Source: CAYHWW01 sp964360145 (GTDB lineage: Bacteria > Bdellovibrionota > UBA1018 > CAYHWW01). From it: 11,821 bases of DNA. Both the position numbers and the translations under genes were made by a program. The notes beneath the pieces are model-generated. The model ran no database searches. It had not been told where the DNA came from and saw only the letters and a list, made by a program, of their open reading frames with translations. The stretch covers positions 1 through 11,821 of the forward strand of contig CAYHWW010000102.1 of assembly GCA_964360145.1 (NCBI GenBank), read 5' to 3'. Positions 1-6,767 of this stretch are shown here, piece by piece; position 1 is the stretch's first letter; the number at the start of each line of letters is the position of its first letter.

Positions 1-1227
1 GTAGGACTGACGATAGAGATCACCACGGCGGCGGGGCGGTGACTTGCTGCCGCTGAGAGGATCCCACACCTCATGGGTGCGTCGATTGTGGGTCACAAAT
101 TGAACGTGATTGTCAAAAACCTCGATGGCTGTTTCAAGCGGTGAAGGCAGCGGCGCGGGGTGGGCCTGAAGGGCGGCACTCATGAGTGTGGTGCGCACCT
201 GGCAGTTGGCGATGCGAGTGATCAGGGCATCGTGAATACTGGCGTGCTCATCTTCCTGGCGATGAATGACACCTCGTCCCATGGCCTGGAAGGTGGCGTG
301 GAATTGTTCTAGTGGTGTTGAAACCTCGCGCTGTGTCTCGCCCACTGCTTCAAGCTGGGCTGCCCAGTTGTTCAGGGCGCGCTCATTTTCTGCTTGTGTG
401 GGGCGACGGTCACCGCGCTGAGCCACGTCGACTTCATTTAAGAACTCGCCCCAGTGGGGTACGGCGATGGTGTTATCCGCGGGGTTGAGGTGGCTGCGTG
501 CTTCAGTGTAGAGTGCGCAGAGGCCGCGCGGGTGCGCCAGCTCAGGGGGCGCGGGCGCGGGCGTTGCAGGTGCCGGGCGCACCAGAGGTGGCGCGGCGGC
601 CAATTCTCGCCCGTGAACGTCGAGACTCAGGCGCAACCGCGGCGCGTGAAACGTGGGTATGCTCACACCGAGATCCCGCAACTCTCGCTCAAGCGCTGAG
701 GAAGCGCTGTTGCCGATGAGGGCTTCGAGCGCGTCATTCACGCAGGAGCTGCAGCCGTTGATGTCCGTGCTGCGAAGCGCACCCTTGAGGCGCTCGTGAA
801 GCGTGAGCAGGTTGGTGCGCAGCAGATCGAGTCGTATTCTGACGAGAGCAAGATCGCAGGGCCCCGTACTCACGCAATCCACGACGCGATCAAGAGTACC
901 GCGGGCCGCACCACTGACCATGTCGATCTCTCTACGCATCATGGGGTCTCTGCCGTCGATTTCACGATGATAGTAGGTGTAGGTTTGCACGAGCTCGTCA
1001 TGAAAAGTGATGAGCTGGCGGGCTCGGGCGCGAATACTTTGGGCGTCGCTGCGAGACAAGCGAGGGGCATGTCCGTCGATATTCTGGGCGTGACTCAGCG
1101 CGGGCGCCCCGGCCAGGACGAGGGCGATCCAGGCGAGCACGGTGAGGTGCAGCGGTTTGATGGTGAGGGCGTGGTACACTCCTCTGACTTTTCGGCGGAA
1201 AGAGTGAATTAGTGTGCACCGGCACAT
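1..1227 (-). CDS. Exported protein of unknown function, 3' end outside window (partial)
   Basis: Reading the minus strand from the ATG at 1227-1225 gives 409 codons without a stop, running off the left edge. I translated this by hand line by line. Residues 29-47 form a hydrophobic stretch ending in SHA|Q, a likely Sec signal-peptidase site, so the product should be exported. The mature part has six cysteines in what is visible (C118, C124, C159, C162, C237, C342), including a CxxC (GCSSC) at 159-162. It also has an Ala/Pro linker near residues 212-229 between two mostly helical halves. I recognise no family. The start is uncertain. ATG 1227 has AGTAGG four bases upstream. GTG at 1179-1177 would give a more usual 31-residue signal peptide but has no properly spaced ribosome-binding site. 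It is divergent from the ATPase gene and shares its 69-bp promoter region. The even cysteine number suggests disulfides in the periplasm or outside the cell, which is inference. Confidence 0.72.
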   Translation of the reverse strand, partial: MCRCTLIHSFRRKVRGVYHALTIKPLHLTVLAWIALVLAGAPALSHAQNIDGHAPRLSRSDAQSIRARARQLITFHDELVQTYTYYHREIDGRDPMMRREIDMVSGAARGTLDRVVDCVSTGPCDLALVRIRLDLLRTNLLTLHERLKGALRSTDINGCSSCVNDALEALIGNSASSALERELRDLGVSIPTFHAPRLRLSLDVHGRELAAAPPLVRPAPATPAPAPPELAHPRGLCALYTEARSHLNPADNTIAVPHWGEFLNEVDVAQRGDRRPTQAENERALNNWAAQLEAVGETQREVSTPLEQFHATFQAMGRGVIHRQEDEHASIHDALITRIANCQVRTTLMSAALQAHPAPLPSPLETAIEVFDNHVQFVTHNRRTHEVWDPLSGSKSPPRRRGDLYRQSY

Positions 1228-1246
1228 TGTGCCTACTTAATGGGAC

Positions 1247-1284
1247 TGCCCAAAGTTGGGCATTGTGCTGCCCAGTTTTGGGCA
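1247..1284. promoter_or_regulatory. Pair of 16-bp palindromes, candidate operators
   Basis: Site 1 (1247-1262) reads TGCCCAAAGTTGGGCA, with perfect 7-bp arms around AG. Site 2 (1269-1284) reads TGCCCAGTTTTGGGCA; with its flanking C1268 and G1285 the perfect arms are 7 bp (CTGCCCA/TGGGCAG). The two copies match at 13 of 16 positions. Their centres are 22 bp apart, about two helical turns. Site 2 fills the spacer of the predicted ATPase promoter and site 1 ends one base before its -35. This is the geometry expected for a dimeric repressor bound twice on one DNA face. The region also lies upstream of the divergent exported-protein gene, so both genes could be controlled. The regulator is not identified. 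Confidence 0.6.
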
Positions 1285-1291
1285 GTATCAT
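1263..1291 (+). promoter_or_regulatory. Sigma70-type promoter of the AAA+ ATPase gene
   Basis: A -35 TTGTGC (1263-1268) is followed by a 17-bp spacer and a -10 TATCAT (1286-1291), matching the consensus at three and five of six positions. The ATG at 1297 begins only five bases after the -10, so transcription would start at or next to the start codon. No Shine-Dalgarno sequence precedes the ATG, which fits a leaderless message. Confidence 0.5.
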
Positions 1292-1296
1292 TAACT

Positions 1297-2508
1297 ATGG
1301 AGATTTTTTGGGAAAAAACAGGCTGGGAGCTGACAGATAAGCACCTCAAAGGCCTCAGTAAGGCGCCTTTTCAGCGCGACTTTCCTGCGGCCCCGAGCAA
1401 GCCAGGGCTCTACTTTGCTCGGGGCCCTCGCCAGATTGGCAAGTCCACCTGGCTCAAAACCCTACTGAAGTCCGCATGTGGTGAGCGCGGCGTGGGCCCA
1501 AAGAACTGCTATTACCTGAGCTGCGAAAACATCAAAGACTATAAAGAGCTGGCCGAAATTTTGGCATCGGTAAGGCACCGCAAAGTCGTGCTTCTCGATG
1601 AAATCAGTTTTGTGAGTGAGTGGTGGCGCGCCGTGAAGCATGAGGCTGATCGGGGGCAGATCCCATTCCTGATCCTGACCGGCTCCCATGCCGCCGACAT
1701 TCGACAGGGCATGGATCGCATGCCCGGGCGTTGGGCCGAGAACGGTGAAATCCAGATGCTGCCCATGGATTTCCATGAGTTTCTGAAAATGCGGATGCAA
1801 GCTGGATGGTGTACCGCGAAAGAGTTCACCGTGAATGAACGCCGTCTTGAAGAGCTGACACGCTACTTCACCGTGGGTGGGTTTCCTGCTGCCGTTGCTG
1901 AGGGGGGTTCAAAAGGCGTATTGCCCAAAGAATCGTTAAAAACCTATCTGCTCTGGCTCAAGGGCGATCTTACGCGCTTGGGAAAACAAGAAACCTATCT
2001 GAGAGAAACCCTGCTGCAGTTGGCGCTCACCACGGGCAGCACCATCAGCCTACAGAAACTTGCCCAGCGCACGCAGATGGGGTCCCACCACACGGCCCAG
2101 GAATACGTAGCTGCGCTACAAGACTCTTTTGCCCTACGCACTCTCTATGCGCTGGATCTGGAAAGCGGAGCCCCGCGTTTTCGCAAAGATAAGAAATTTT
2201 ACTTCAGTGATCCACTGATTTTTCACGCGGCTCTTGCTTGGTCAAACGAACCGCTCCCCCACCGTTGGGCCGAGCAGGTGGCTGAGCAGGTAGCCCACGA
2301 GAGCCTTCACCGCCGCTTCGGGCCCAGTCCACCACTGGGGTATCTGCATACTCCCAAGGGCGAAATCGATTTCATTCACCGCTCTCGTTGGGCATTAGAG
2401 GTGAAGTGGGCGCCTGAGGCGAGAAACATCTCTCGTGTCTTCATTGACTTGAATTGGGCCAATAAAACTGTTTGGACTCAAAATAATTTTTTAGAGGAGT
2501 GGCCCTGA
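1297..2508 (+). CDS. AAA+ ATPase with DUF4143 C-terminal domain
   Basis: The product (403 aa) belongs to the widespread family of stand-alone P-loop ATPases that join an AAA_14-type ATPase core to a DUF4143 domain; its physiological role is not established. Visible landmarks are Walker A GPRQIGKST at 43-51, Walker B VVLLDE at 97-102 and a sensor-like LTGS at 127-130. The middle (about 185-300) is helical and winged-helix-like. At the C-terminus GEID (355-358) is followed by EVK (368-370), the spacing of a PD-(D/E)xK nuclease-like core that is typical of DUF4143. Whether it cuts nucleic acid is unknown. I chose ATG 1297 because the in-frame ATG at 1240 would place both palindromes and the promoter inside the coding region. 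No Shine-Dalgarno is present. The gene has no obvious partner and converges on the phosphate transporter gene with an 8-bp gap. Family members are often spread by horizontal transfer, but no mobile element is visible here. Confidence 0.9.
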   Translation: MEIFWEKTGWELTDKHLKGLSKAPFQRDFPAAPSKPGLYFARGPRQIGKSTWLKTLLKSACGERGVGPKNCYYLSCENIKDYKELAEILASVRHRKVVLLDEISFVSEWWRAVKHEADRGQIPFLILTGSHAADIRQGMDRMPGRWAENGEIQMLPMDFHEFLKMRMQAGWCTAKEFTVNERRLEELTRYFTVGGFPAAVAEGGSKGVLPKESLKTYLLWLKGDLTRLGKQETYLRETLLQLALTTGSTISLQKLAQRTQMGSHHTAQEYVAALQDSFALRTLYALDLESGAPRFRKDKKFYFSDPLIFHAALAWSNEPLPHRWAEQVAEQVAHESLHRRFGPSPPLGYLHTPKGEIDFIHRSRWALEVKWAPEARNISRVFIDLNWANKTVWTQNNFLEEWP

Positions 2509-2516
2509 GGGCGTGG

Positions 2517-3512
2517 TCACAGCCCCAGCGAGTGCAGCAGCCACCACATCAAGCCCGCCACGAAAGCCGATGAGGGGATGGTGAGCACCCAGGCCCAGAC
2601 GATGCGGCTTGCCACGTCCCAGCGCACGGCGGATGCACCCGCCATGGTGCCCACGCCCACGATGGACCCCGTGATGGTGTGGGTGGTGGAGACGGGGATT
2701 CCCAGAGACGTCGCCAGAAACAGCGTGATGGCCCCCGAGGCCTCCGCGCAAAAGCCCCCCACGGGCTTCAGCTTAGTGATCTTCATGCCCATGGTCTCAA
2801 CAATGCGCCATCCGCCGAAGAGGGTGCCCAGGGCCATGGCCGCGTGACATGCCAGCACTATCCAGAGTGGTACGTGAAACTCGGGGCCCAGCAGCCCCGC
2901 GGAGAAGAGCAGCACGGCGATGATACCCATGGTTTTTTGGGCATCGTTGCCCCCGTGACCCAGGCTATAGAGACCCGCGGAGACAAACTGCAGACGGCGG
3001 AACCAGCGGTCCACCTTGCGTGGCGTTTGGCGAAAGCAGAGCAGGCTCACCACGAACATGAATATGGCGCCAAGGAAGAGCCCGAAGAAAGGTGAGAGCA
3101 CGATGGATACGCTGATCTTGGCGAAGCCAGCACCATTCAATGAGTGAATACCTGCCTTGGCCACCGCGGCGCCGCCCATGCCGCCGATGAGGGCGTGGGA
3201 GGAACTCGAGGGGATGCCATAATACCATGTGATGAGGTCCCATACGATGGCGCCGGTGAGAGCGGCCAGGATCACGGCGGCGTCCACAACCTTGGGATCA
3301 ACAATGCCTTTGCCGATGGTGTTGGCCACGTGGAGGTCAAAAAACAGGAAAGCCGCGAAGTTGAAGAACGCCGCCCAGGCCACCGCATGGTGGGGCTTCA
3401 GGACCCGAGTGGACACAACCGTGGCGATGGAGTTCGCCGCGTCATGAAAGCCATTGATGAAGTCGAAAATAAGGGCTGCTGCGACAATGAAAATGATGAA
3501 CGTCAGGCTCAT
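2517..3512 (-). CDS. pit: PiT-family inorganic phosphate transporter
   Basis: A 331-aa polytopic inner-membrane protein that takes up phosphate, usually as a metal-phosphate complex driven by ion symport. Both inverted PiT signature repeats are present: GFHDAANSIAT at 21-31 and SLGHGGNDAQKTMGI at 183-197. The paired re-entrant motifs PSSSSHALIGG (101-111) and PVSTTHTITG (273-282) are also intact, so the transporter should be active. The length fits the short bacterial PiT branch that pairs with a DUF47 protein rather than the roughly 500-aa E. coli PitA. The gene starts 10 bases after the stop of the DUF47 gene, with AGGTGAGG filling the gap as ribosome-binding site, so the two are almost certainly co-translated. 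The 3' end faces the ATPase gene at 8 bp, and no intrinsic terminator is visible between them. Confidence 0.95.
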   Translation of the reverse strand: MSLTFIIFIVAAALIFDFINGFHDAANSIATVVSTRVLKPHHAVAWAAFFNFAAFLFFDLHVANTIGKGIVDPKVVDAAVILAALTGAIVWDLITWYYGIPSSSSHALIGGMGGAAVAKAGIHSLNGAGFAKISVSIVLSPFFGLFLGAIFMFVVSLLCFRQTPRKVDRWFRRLQFVSAGLYSLGHGGNDAQKTMGIIAVLLFSAGLLGPEFHVPLWIVLACHAAMALGTLFGGWRIVETMGMKITKLKPVGGFCAEASGAITLFLATSLGIPVSTTHTITGSIVGVGTMAGASAVRWDVASRIVWAWVLTIPSSAFVAGLMWWLLHSLGL

Positions 3513-3522
3513 GCCTCACCTA

Positions 3523-4149
3523 TCACGAGTATTCGAGGACAATGCCCTCGACAATGTTGGCGACGTCTTCGCAGCGATCGGTGACTTCTTCGAGGACTTC
3601 ATAGAGCTCTTTATATTTGATGAGGCGTTTGATGTCGGATTCATCTTTGAAGAGACGTGCGAGGCCCGACCGCAGCAGGTGGTCGGCCTCATTTTCCAGG
3701 CGGTTGATCTCGATGCAGTGCTTGAGGATTTCCGCTGGATTTTTGATGTTGTTGAGGTGGGACACCACTTTTTGGATGAGCTCCACGGAGCGGCTGCAGA
3801 CCTCGGTGAGGGCGACGAATTCGGGCGTTTTTTCACGGATGTCGTACATCACCACCCGTTGGGCGGCGGCGTCGATCATGTCCACGATGTCATCGAGCTT
3901 GCTGATGAGTTGATGGATGTCTTCGCGCTCAAGGGGCGTGATGAAAGTCTTATGGAGCAGCGCCATGGTGGCGTGGGTCACTTGGTCCGCCTGGTGTTCA
4001 TACTCCTCGATGGCTCGGGCCACCACTTCGCGCCTCATCGGATCATCGAGAATGTGGCCGAACTCATGGATAGCCGAAACCAGGTGAGAGGCGCTGTCGC
4101 GGAAGAGTTCGAAGAACTGTTCTTCACGGGGCAGGAACTTGCCGAACAT
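3523..4149 (-). CDS. DUF47 (PhoU-like) phosphate transport accessory protein
   Basis: A 208-aa, all-helical soluble protein of the DUF47/TIGR00153 family, which resembles PhoU and is nearly always encoded next to PiT transporters. It is thought to regulate or assist the transporter at the cytoplasmic face. The internal PhoU-like duplication is visible. The first metal-binding-type helix is EEYEHQAD (48-55), followed by TPLEREDI (71-78) and LDDIVDMID (85-93). The second repeat has RLENEAD (150-156) and a terminal helix with EVLEEVTDRCEDVANIVEGI (184-203). The length is normal for the family. AAAGGAG (4161-4155) lies five bases before the ATG and fixes the start. That ribosome-binding site can be buried in a hairpin (see 4155-4180). 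It lies 84 bp downstream of the unknown membrane protein gene and 10 bp upstream of pit. Confidence 0.93.
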   Translation of the reverse strand: MFGKFLPREEQFFELFRDSASHLVSAIHEFGHILDDPMRREVVARAIEEYEHQADQVTHATMALLHKTFITPLEREDIHQLISKLDDIVDMIDAAAQRVVMYDIREKTPEFVALTEVCSRSVELIQKVVSHLNNIKNPAEILKHCIEINRLENEADHLLRSGLARLFKDESDIKRLIKYKELYEVLEEVTDRCEDVANIVEGIVLEYS

Positions 4150-4154
4150 AGGGG

Positions 4155-4180
4155 CTCCTTTGAGGTGTTACCCTAAGGAG
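4155..4180 (-). promoter_or_regulatory. Hairpin that can mask the DUF47 ribosome-binding site
   Basis: On the minus strand CTCCTT (4180-4175) pairs perfectly with AAGGAG (4160-4155), which is the core of the DUF47 Shine-Dalgarno. Inside it AGG (4174-4172) pairs with CCT (4165-4163) around a six-base loop. This gives nine base pairs with a two-base bulge (4162-4161). In a transcript reading through from upstream genes, the ribosome-binding site would therefore be sequestered. It is a pairing seen by eye, not a folded model, and no known riboswitch class is recognised. Confidence 0.4.
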
Positions 4181-4206
4181 TTATGAGACGGCCGTACGTT
4201 CGTCAA
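4180..4206 (-). promoter_or_regulatory. Weak candidate promoter for the DUF47-pit pair
   Basis: On the minus strand TTGACG (4206-4201, five of six consensus bases) is followed after only 15 bp by CATAAC (4185-4180, four of six). The spacer is short and the -10 is weak. If it is used, the message would start near 4174 and lose the 5' arm of the ribosome-binding-site hairpin. I see no convincing Pho box. Confidence 0.25.
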
Positions 4207-4233
4207 TGTCGCTCAGCCGCCCTAACGAAATCA

Positions 4234-5880
4234 TCAAGAAGGCTGGCTGATGGCCTCGATGCGATTGATGCCCTGTTTGTCCATGATCACGCGGAATATC
4301 GAGGACTTAACGTGCTCTTGGGCGGCGGAGGCGCGGGTTAAGAGATAGAAATGGTATACTTTGTGGGCTTTGCGTTCCGTGAAAGAGCCATCGCGATTCA
4401 GCTCAAAGAGATTTTTGTAAGGATCATCAAGAAAGCGAAGGTAGCGCTCCAGGTTGATGCGTACCACGCCCCGCATGCTGCCTTGCCCGTCCTGGGAGTG
4501 TGGCGTTTGCCCTTCCACGCGTATGCGTTGCCTATAATAGAGCACATCCTCTGACACCGCTTGCTCAATGGAGGTGAGCGCGGCTTTGCGCCGCATGTCC
4601 TTGGCTTCTGTCGGCAGGTCCGACTTTTTCATGATCTTGAACCAGTTCTGACAGATGCCGACGCGCACCTTTCTGAAGAGGAGGTATTGCTCCGACTCGG
4701 GGAAGCGCTGGCTGATGGTGGCCATGAATTGGCTGCGGAAGCGGTCTTTCAGCCGGTCTTTCAAAACGTAGAGGAAGATGCCGAAGCAAACCACCAGGGC
4801 CCCCTGCCCTGCATACGCTTTGAAGGCGGGATTGCGCATGATCTCGACGGCGTAGGCCCCCGTGGCGGCAAGGCAGGCGCCAGCAACCGCGGCGGGTTCG
4901 CTGAAGCGCTTCATGGTCTGGCGCGCCACGGTTTCGAAGTAGAGCGGGCTTTGGAAAAACTTTTTCAGGTGGCTGAGGCGCAGAGCGGCGGACTCCCCAG
5001 CCTCGTCCCCGGCCATGGCGTCGCAGCTGCTGTCGCGCTGGGCCTCCTCGCGGCTCAAGCGAACCAAAGTGTCGGCGAGGTCATCCAGCTGCAGGGCGGT
5101 GTCTTTTTTCCCTTGGGTGGGCAGCCGCGAGAGCGCCACGCTCATGCGGCCCAGGTAATTGACATAGAGACGCCCGATGTATTCATCAAGAAGCTCGAAA
5201 AGCGTGGGAGCGCCGGGGACGCATGCAGTGGTTTTTCGGCCCTTATCGATTTCGATTCTGACCCAGCTCACCGTGCGGCCCACATCACCCACCGCTGTTT
5301 TGATGTTCAAGACTCCAGCGGCGGCGTCGAGGTCAGTGGTGCGTGCGATGGCTTCCCGCAGCTGCCTGCGGTGGCGAGCCGAGTGGCTGCCAAGGACCTC
5401 ACTGAAAACCGCGGCGAAACGACGGCCTTCGTCCACGAGCATGCGGGCCACGGGGTGGTCGCTCTCCAGGATAACCACGGTGTCCAGATCCCAGCGGGTG
5501 GTTGCCGCCTCCTCGCAAGCGCGGCCCAGGCAACGCTTTGCCTCATCAAGCACCGAGCGACCGTTATCGCTCAGGCAGGGCACGGAGAGCCGCACCTGAC
5601 CGTGAAAATCGCCCATAAGCTCGTCCCGCTGCCAAGAGTGGGCCCTGGCCACGCCAGGAAGGAAGAGGTAAATCTCCGTGTTCACGTCGAAGCGTTGACC
5701 TTGGCAATACTCAATGGCGCTCTTCACTTCCAGGCTGTGATTGTCGTGGACGCTGACAGAAATGTGGAGAGGCTTGCTCCCGTCAGCATGGTGAGCGTCG
5801 GGTTGGCGGTGTTGCACCGCCTCGCGCGCTCTCTCATATTCACGATGTGCATCTCTGACTTTATTTGGTTCCAGATCCAT
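4234..5880 (-). CDS. Unrecognised protein with two central membrane helices, downstream of motAB
   Basis: A 548-aa protein I cannot assign to a family. Residues 1-320 look soluble: a charged N-terminal helix (4-25), an alternating strand/helix region around 38-180 and helical stretches around 225-320. Two hydrophobic segments lie close together at about 328-346 and 357-374, with a short MRNPAFKAYAG turn between them, forming a membrane hairpin. A basic, soluble C-terminal part of about 170 residues follows (for example LKDRLKDRFRSQF at 373-385). With a short hairpin, both large soluble parts should face the cytoplasm. There is no signal peptide. The start is uncertain. ATG 5880 has GGTGG five bases upstream, GTG 5889 is in frame three codons earlier, and a TAG closes the frame just above that. 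It lies 76 bp after motB on the same strand with no terminator seen, so co-transcription with the stator genes is plausible. It ends in tandem TGA stops. Confidence 0.85.
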   Translation of the reverse strand: MDLEPNKVRDAHREYERAREAVQHRQPDAHHADGSKPLHISVSVHDNHSLEVKSAIEYCQGQRFDVNTEIYLFLPGVARAHSWQRDELMGDFHGQVRLSVPCLSDNGRSVLDEAKRCLGRACEEAATTRWDLDTVVILESDHPVARMLVDEGRRFAAVFSEVLGSHSARHRRQLREAIARTTDLDAAAGVLNIKTAVGDVGRTVSWVRIEIDKGRKTTACVPGAPTLFELLDEYIGRLYVNYLGRMSVALSRLPTQGKKDTALQLDDLADTLVRLSREEAQRDSSCDAMAGDEAGESAALRLSHLKKFFQSPLYFETVARQTMKRFSEPAAVAGACLAATGAYAVEIMRNPAFKAYAGQGALVVCFGIFLYVLKDRLKDRFRSQFMATISQRFPESEQYLLFRKVRVGICQNWFKIMKKSDLPTEAKDMRRKAALTSIEQAVSEDVLYYRQRIRVEGQTPHSQDGQGSMRGVVRINLERYLRFLDDPYKNLFELNRDGSFTERKAHKVYHFYLLTRASAAQEHVKSSIFRVIMDKQGINRIEAISQPS

Positions 5881-5956
5881 GGAGGCCACCCGTTGCTATT
5901 GTGTGCCTCTTCAGTCGGGGCGCCAAGGGGCGATGACACGATTTGTTCGTATTCAC

Positions 5957-6748
5957 TCACTGCCCGGGGGCGCGGCGGCTGAGGATGAACTCGACTCGGG
6001 TGTTTTTGCCCCGATTCACATCGTCGTTGTTATCGAAGAGAGGGCGTTGGTCGGCGAAGCCCATGGCGGCAAGCTTCTTCGGGTTGAAGCGGTGTTTATC
6101 GATGAAATAGCGCAGGATCGTGGTGGATCGCGCGGCACAAAGATCCCAATTGGAGGGGAATTCGTCGCTGGCAATGCGGCGGTCGGCGGTGTGAGCGGTG
6201 ACGAGGTAGTTACCCTTGTAGCCCATAACCGCCTTTGCGATGCGATCCAGGTGTTCGGCGGCACCGGGGGCCAGAGTGGCGCTGTTCCTGACAAAGACAA
6301 GCTCTTCGGGGATGCTGAACTTCACGGACTCGCTGTTCGACTGGAGGCCGTAGACCTTGCTTTGCTTCAGTAGCTCCTCGAGCTTTACCCGCCAGTTGCC
6401 GTGTTCGACCTCCCAGGCCCTGGCCGTGGAGGGGTTGTTCTGTTCTTCAAGTACGCCATCGGTGCCCCGCAGGATGCTGGCGCCGCTGCCCTCTTCCTCG
6501 CCTAGTGGGCGGGACATGTCACTGGAAGGGTCGCGGCCCATATTATAAGGCGTATTGGGGTGGTTGAAATAGTGCTCGATGAGCGCCTTCGTTTCTTCGT
6601 CGGCACCCATGAGCCACATCACGAGGAAGAAGCACATCATGGCGGTGACGAAGTCGGCGTAGGCCACCTTCCAGGCGCCACCGTGGGCGGCGGCGTGGCC
6701 ACCCTTCTTCACCTTTTTTATGACGATGGTTTGCTCTTTACCGGCCAT
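5957..6748 (-). CDS. motB: MotB, flagellar stator subunit that anchors to peptidoglycan
   Basis: A 263-aa single-pass inner-membrane protein that forms the proton-conducting stator with MotA. The N-terminus has the typical basic, Gly/His-rich tail. It is followed by GAWKVAYADFVTAMM with the proton-binding aspartate at residue 32, the same number as in E. coli, and a membrane helix of about 29-48. A linker (about 50-140) contains the plug region. The OmpA-like peptidoglycan-binding domain spans roughly 143-257: VFVRNSATL, then TAHTADRR where GHTD is more usual, then NRGKNTRVEFIL (245-256). It is a little shorter than E. coli MotB (308 aa), mainly in the linker and tail. The start has only a weak AAAGGG 10 bases upstream. 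It lies 19 bp behind motA and is surely in the same transcript. Confidence 0.96.
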   Translation of the reverse strand: MAGKEQTIVIKKVKKGGHAAAHGGAWKVAYADFVTAMMCFFLVMWLMGADEETKALIEHYFNHPNTPYNMGRDPSSDMSRPLGEEEGSGASILRGTDGVLEEQNNPSTARAWEVEHGNWRVKLEELLKQSKVYGLQSNSESVKFSIPEELVFVRNSATLAPGAAEHLDRIAKAVMGYKGNYLVTAHTADRRIASDEFPSNWDLCAARSTTILRYFIDKHRFNPKKLAAMGFADQRPLFDNNDDVNRGKNTRVEFILSRRAPGQ

Positions 6749-6767
6749 GAATATTCAACCCTTTACG

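Noticed and set aside
796..1212. Plus-strand open frame of 138 codons near the left end
   Set aside because: It lies opposite the exported-protein frame, which has a signal peptide and spans 409 codons; the plus frame has no ribosome-binding site or recognisable domain.
1240..1296. Upstream ATG giving the ATPase 19 extra residues
   Set aside because: The extension would encode the two palindromes and the promoter, has no family-like sequence and has no ribosome-binding site; ATG 1297 fits the family better.
2939..2952. Palindrome GGGCA-TCGT-TGCCC resembling the operator half-sites
   Set aside because: The half-sites are in the opposite order and it falls in the conserved GHGGND codons of the phosphate transporter, so it is explained by coding.
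3454..4176. Plus-strand open frame of 240 codons opposite the DUF47 gene
   Set aside because: It is the mirror of a well-recognised DUF47 gene, with an acidic Phe/Val/Asp-rich product typical of antisense frames.
4561..5982. Long plus-strand open frame of 473 codons opposite the unknown membrane protein
   Set aside because: It lies entirely opposite or beside a better-supported minus-strand gene, its protein is Gly/Ala/His/Val-rich without domain features, and such antisense frames are common in GC-rich DNA.
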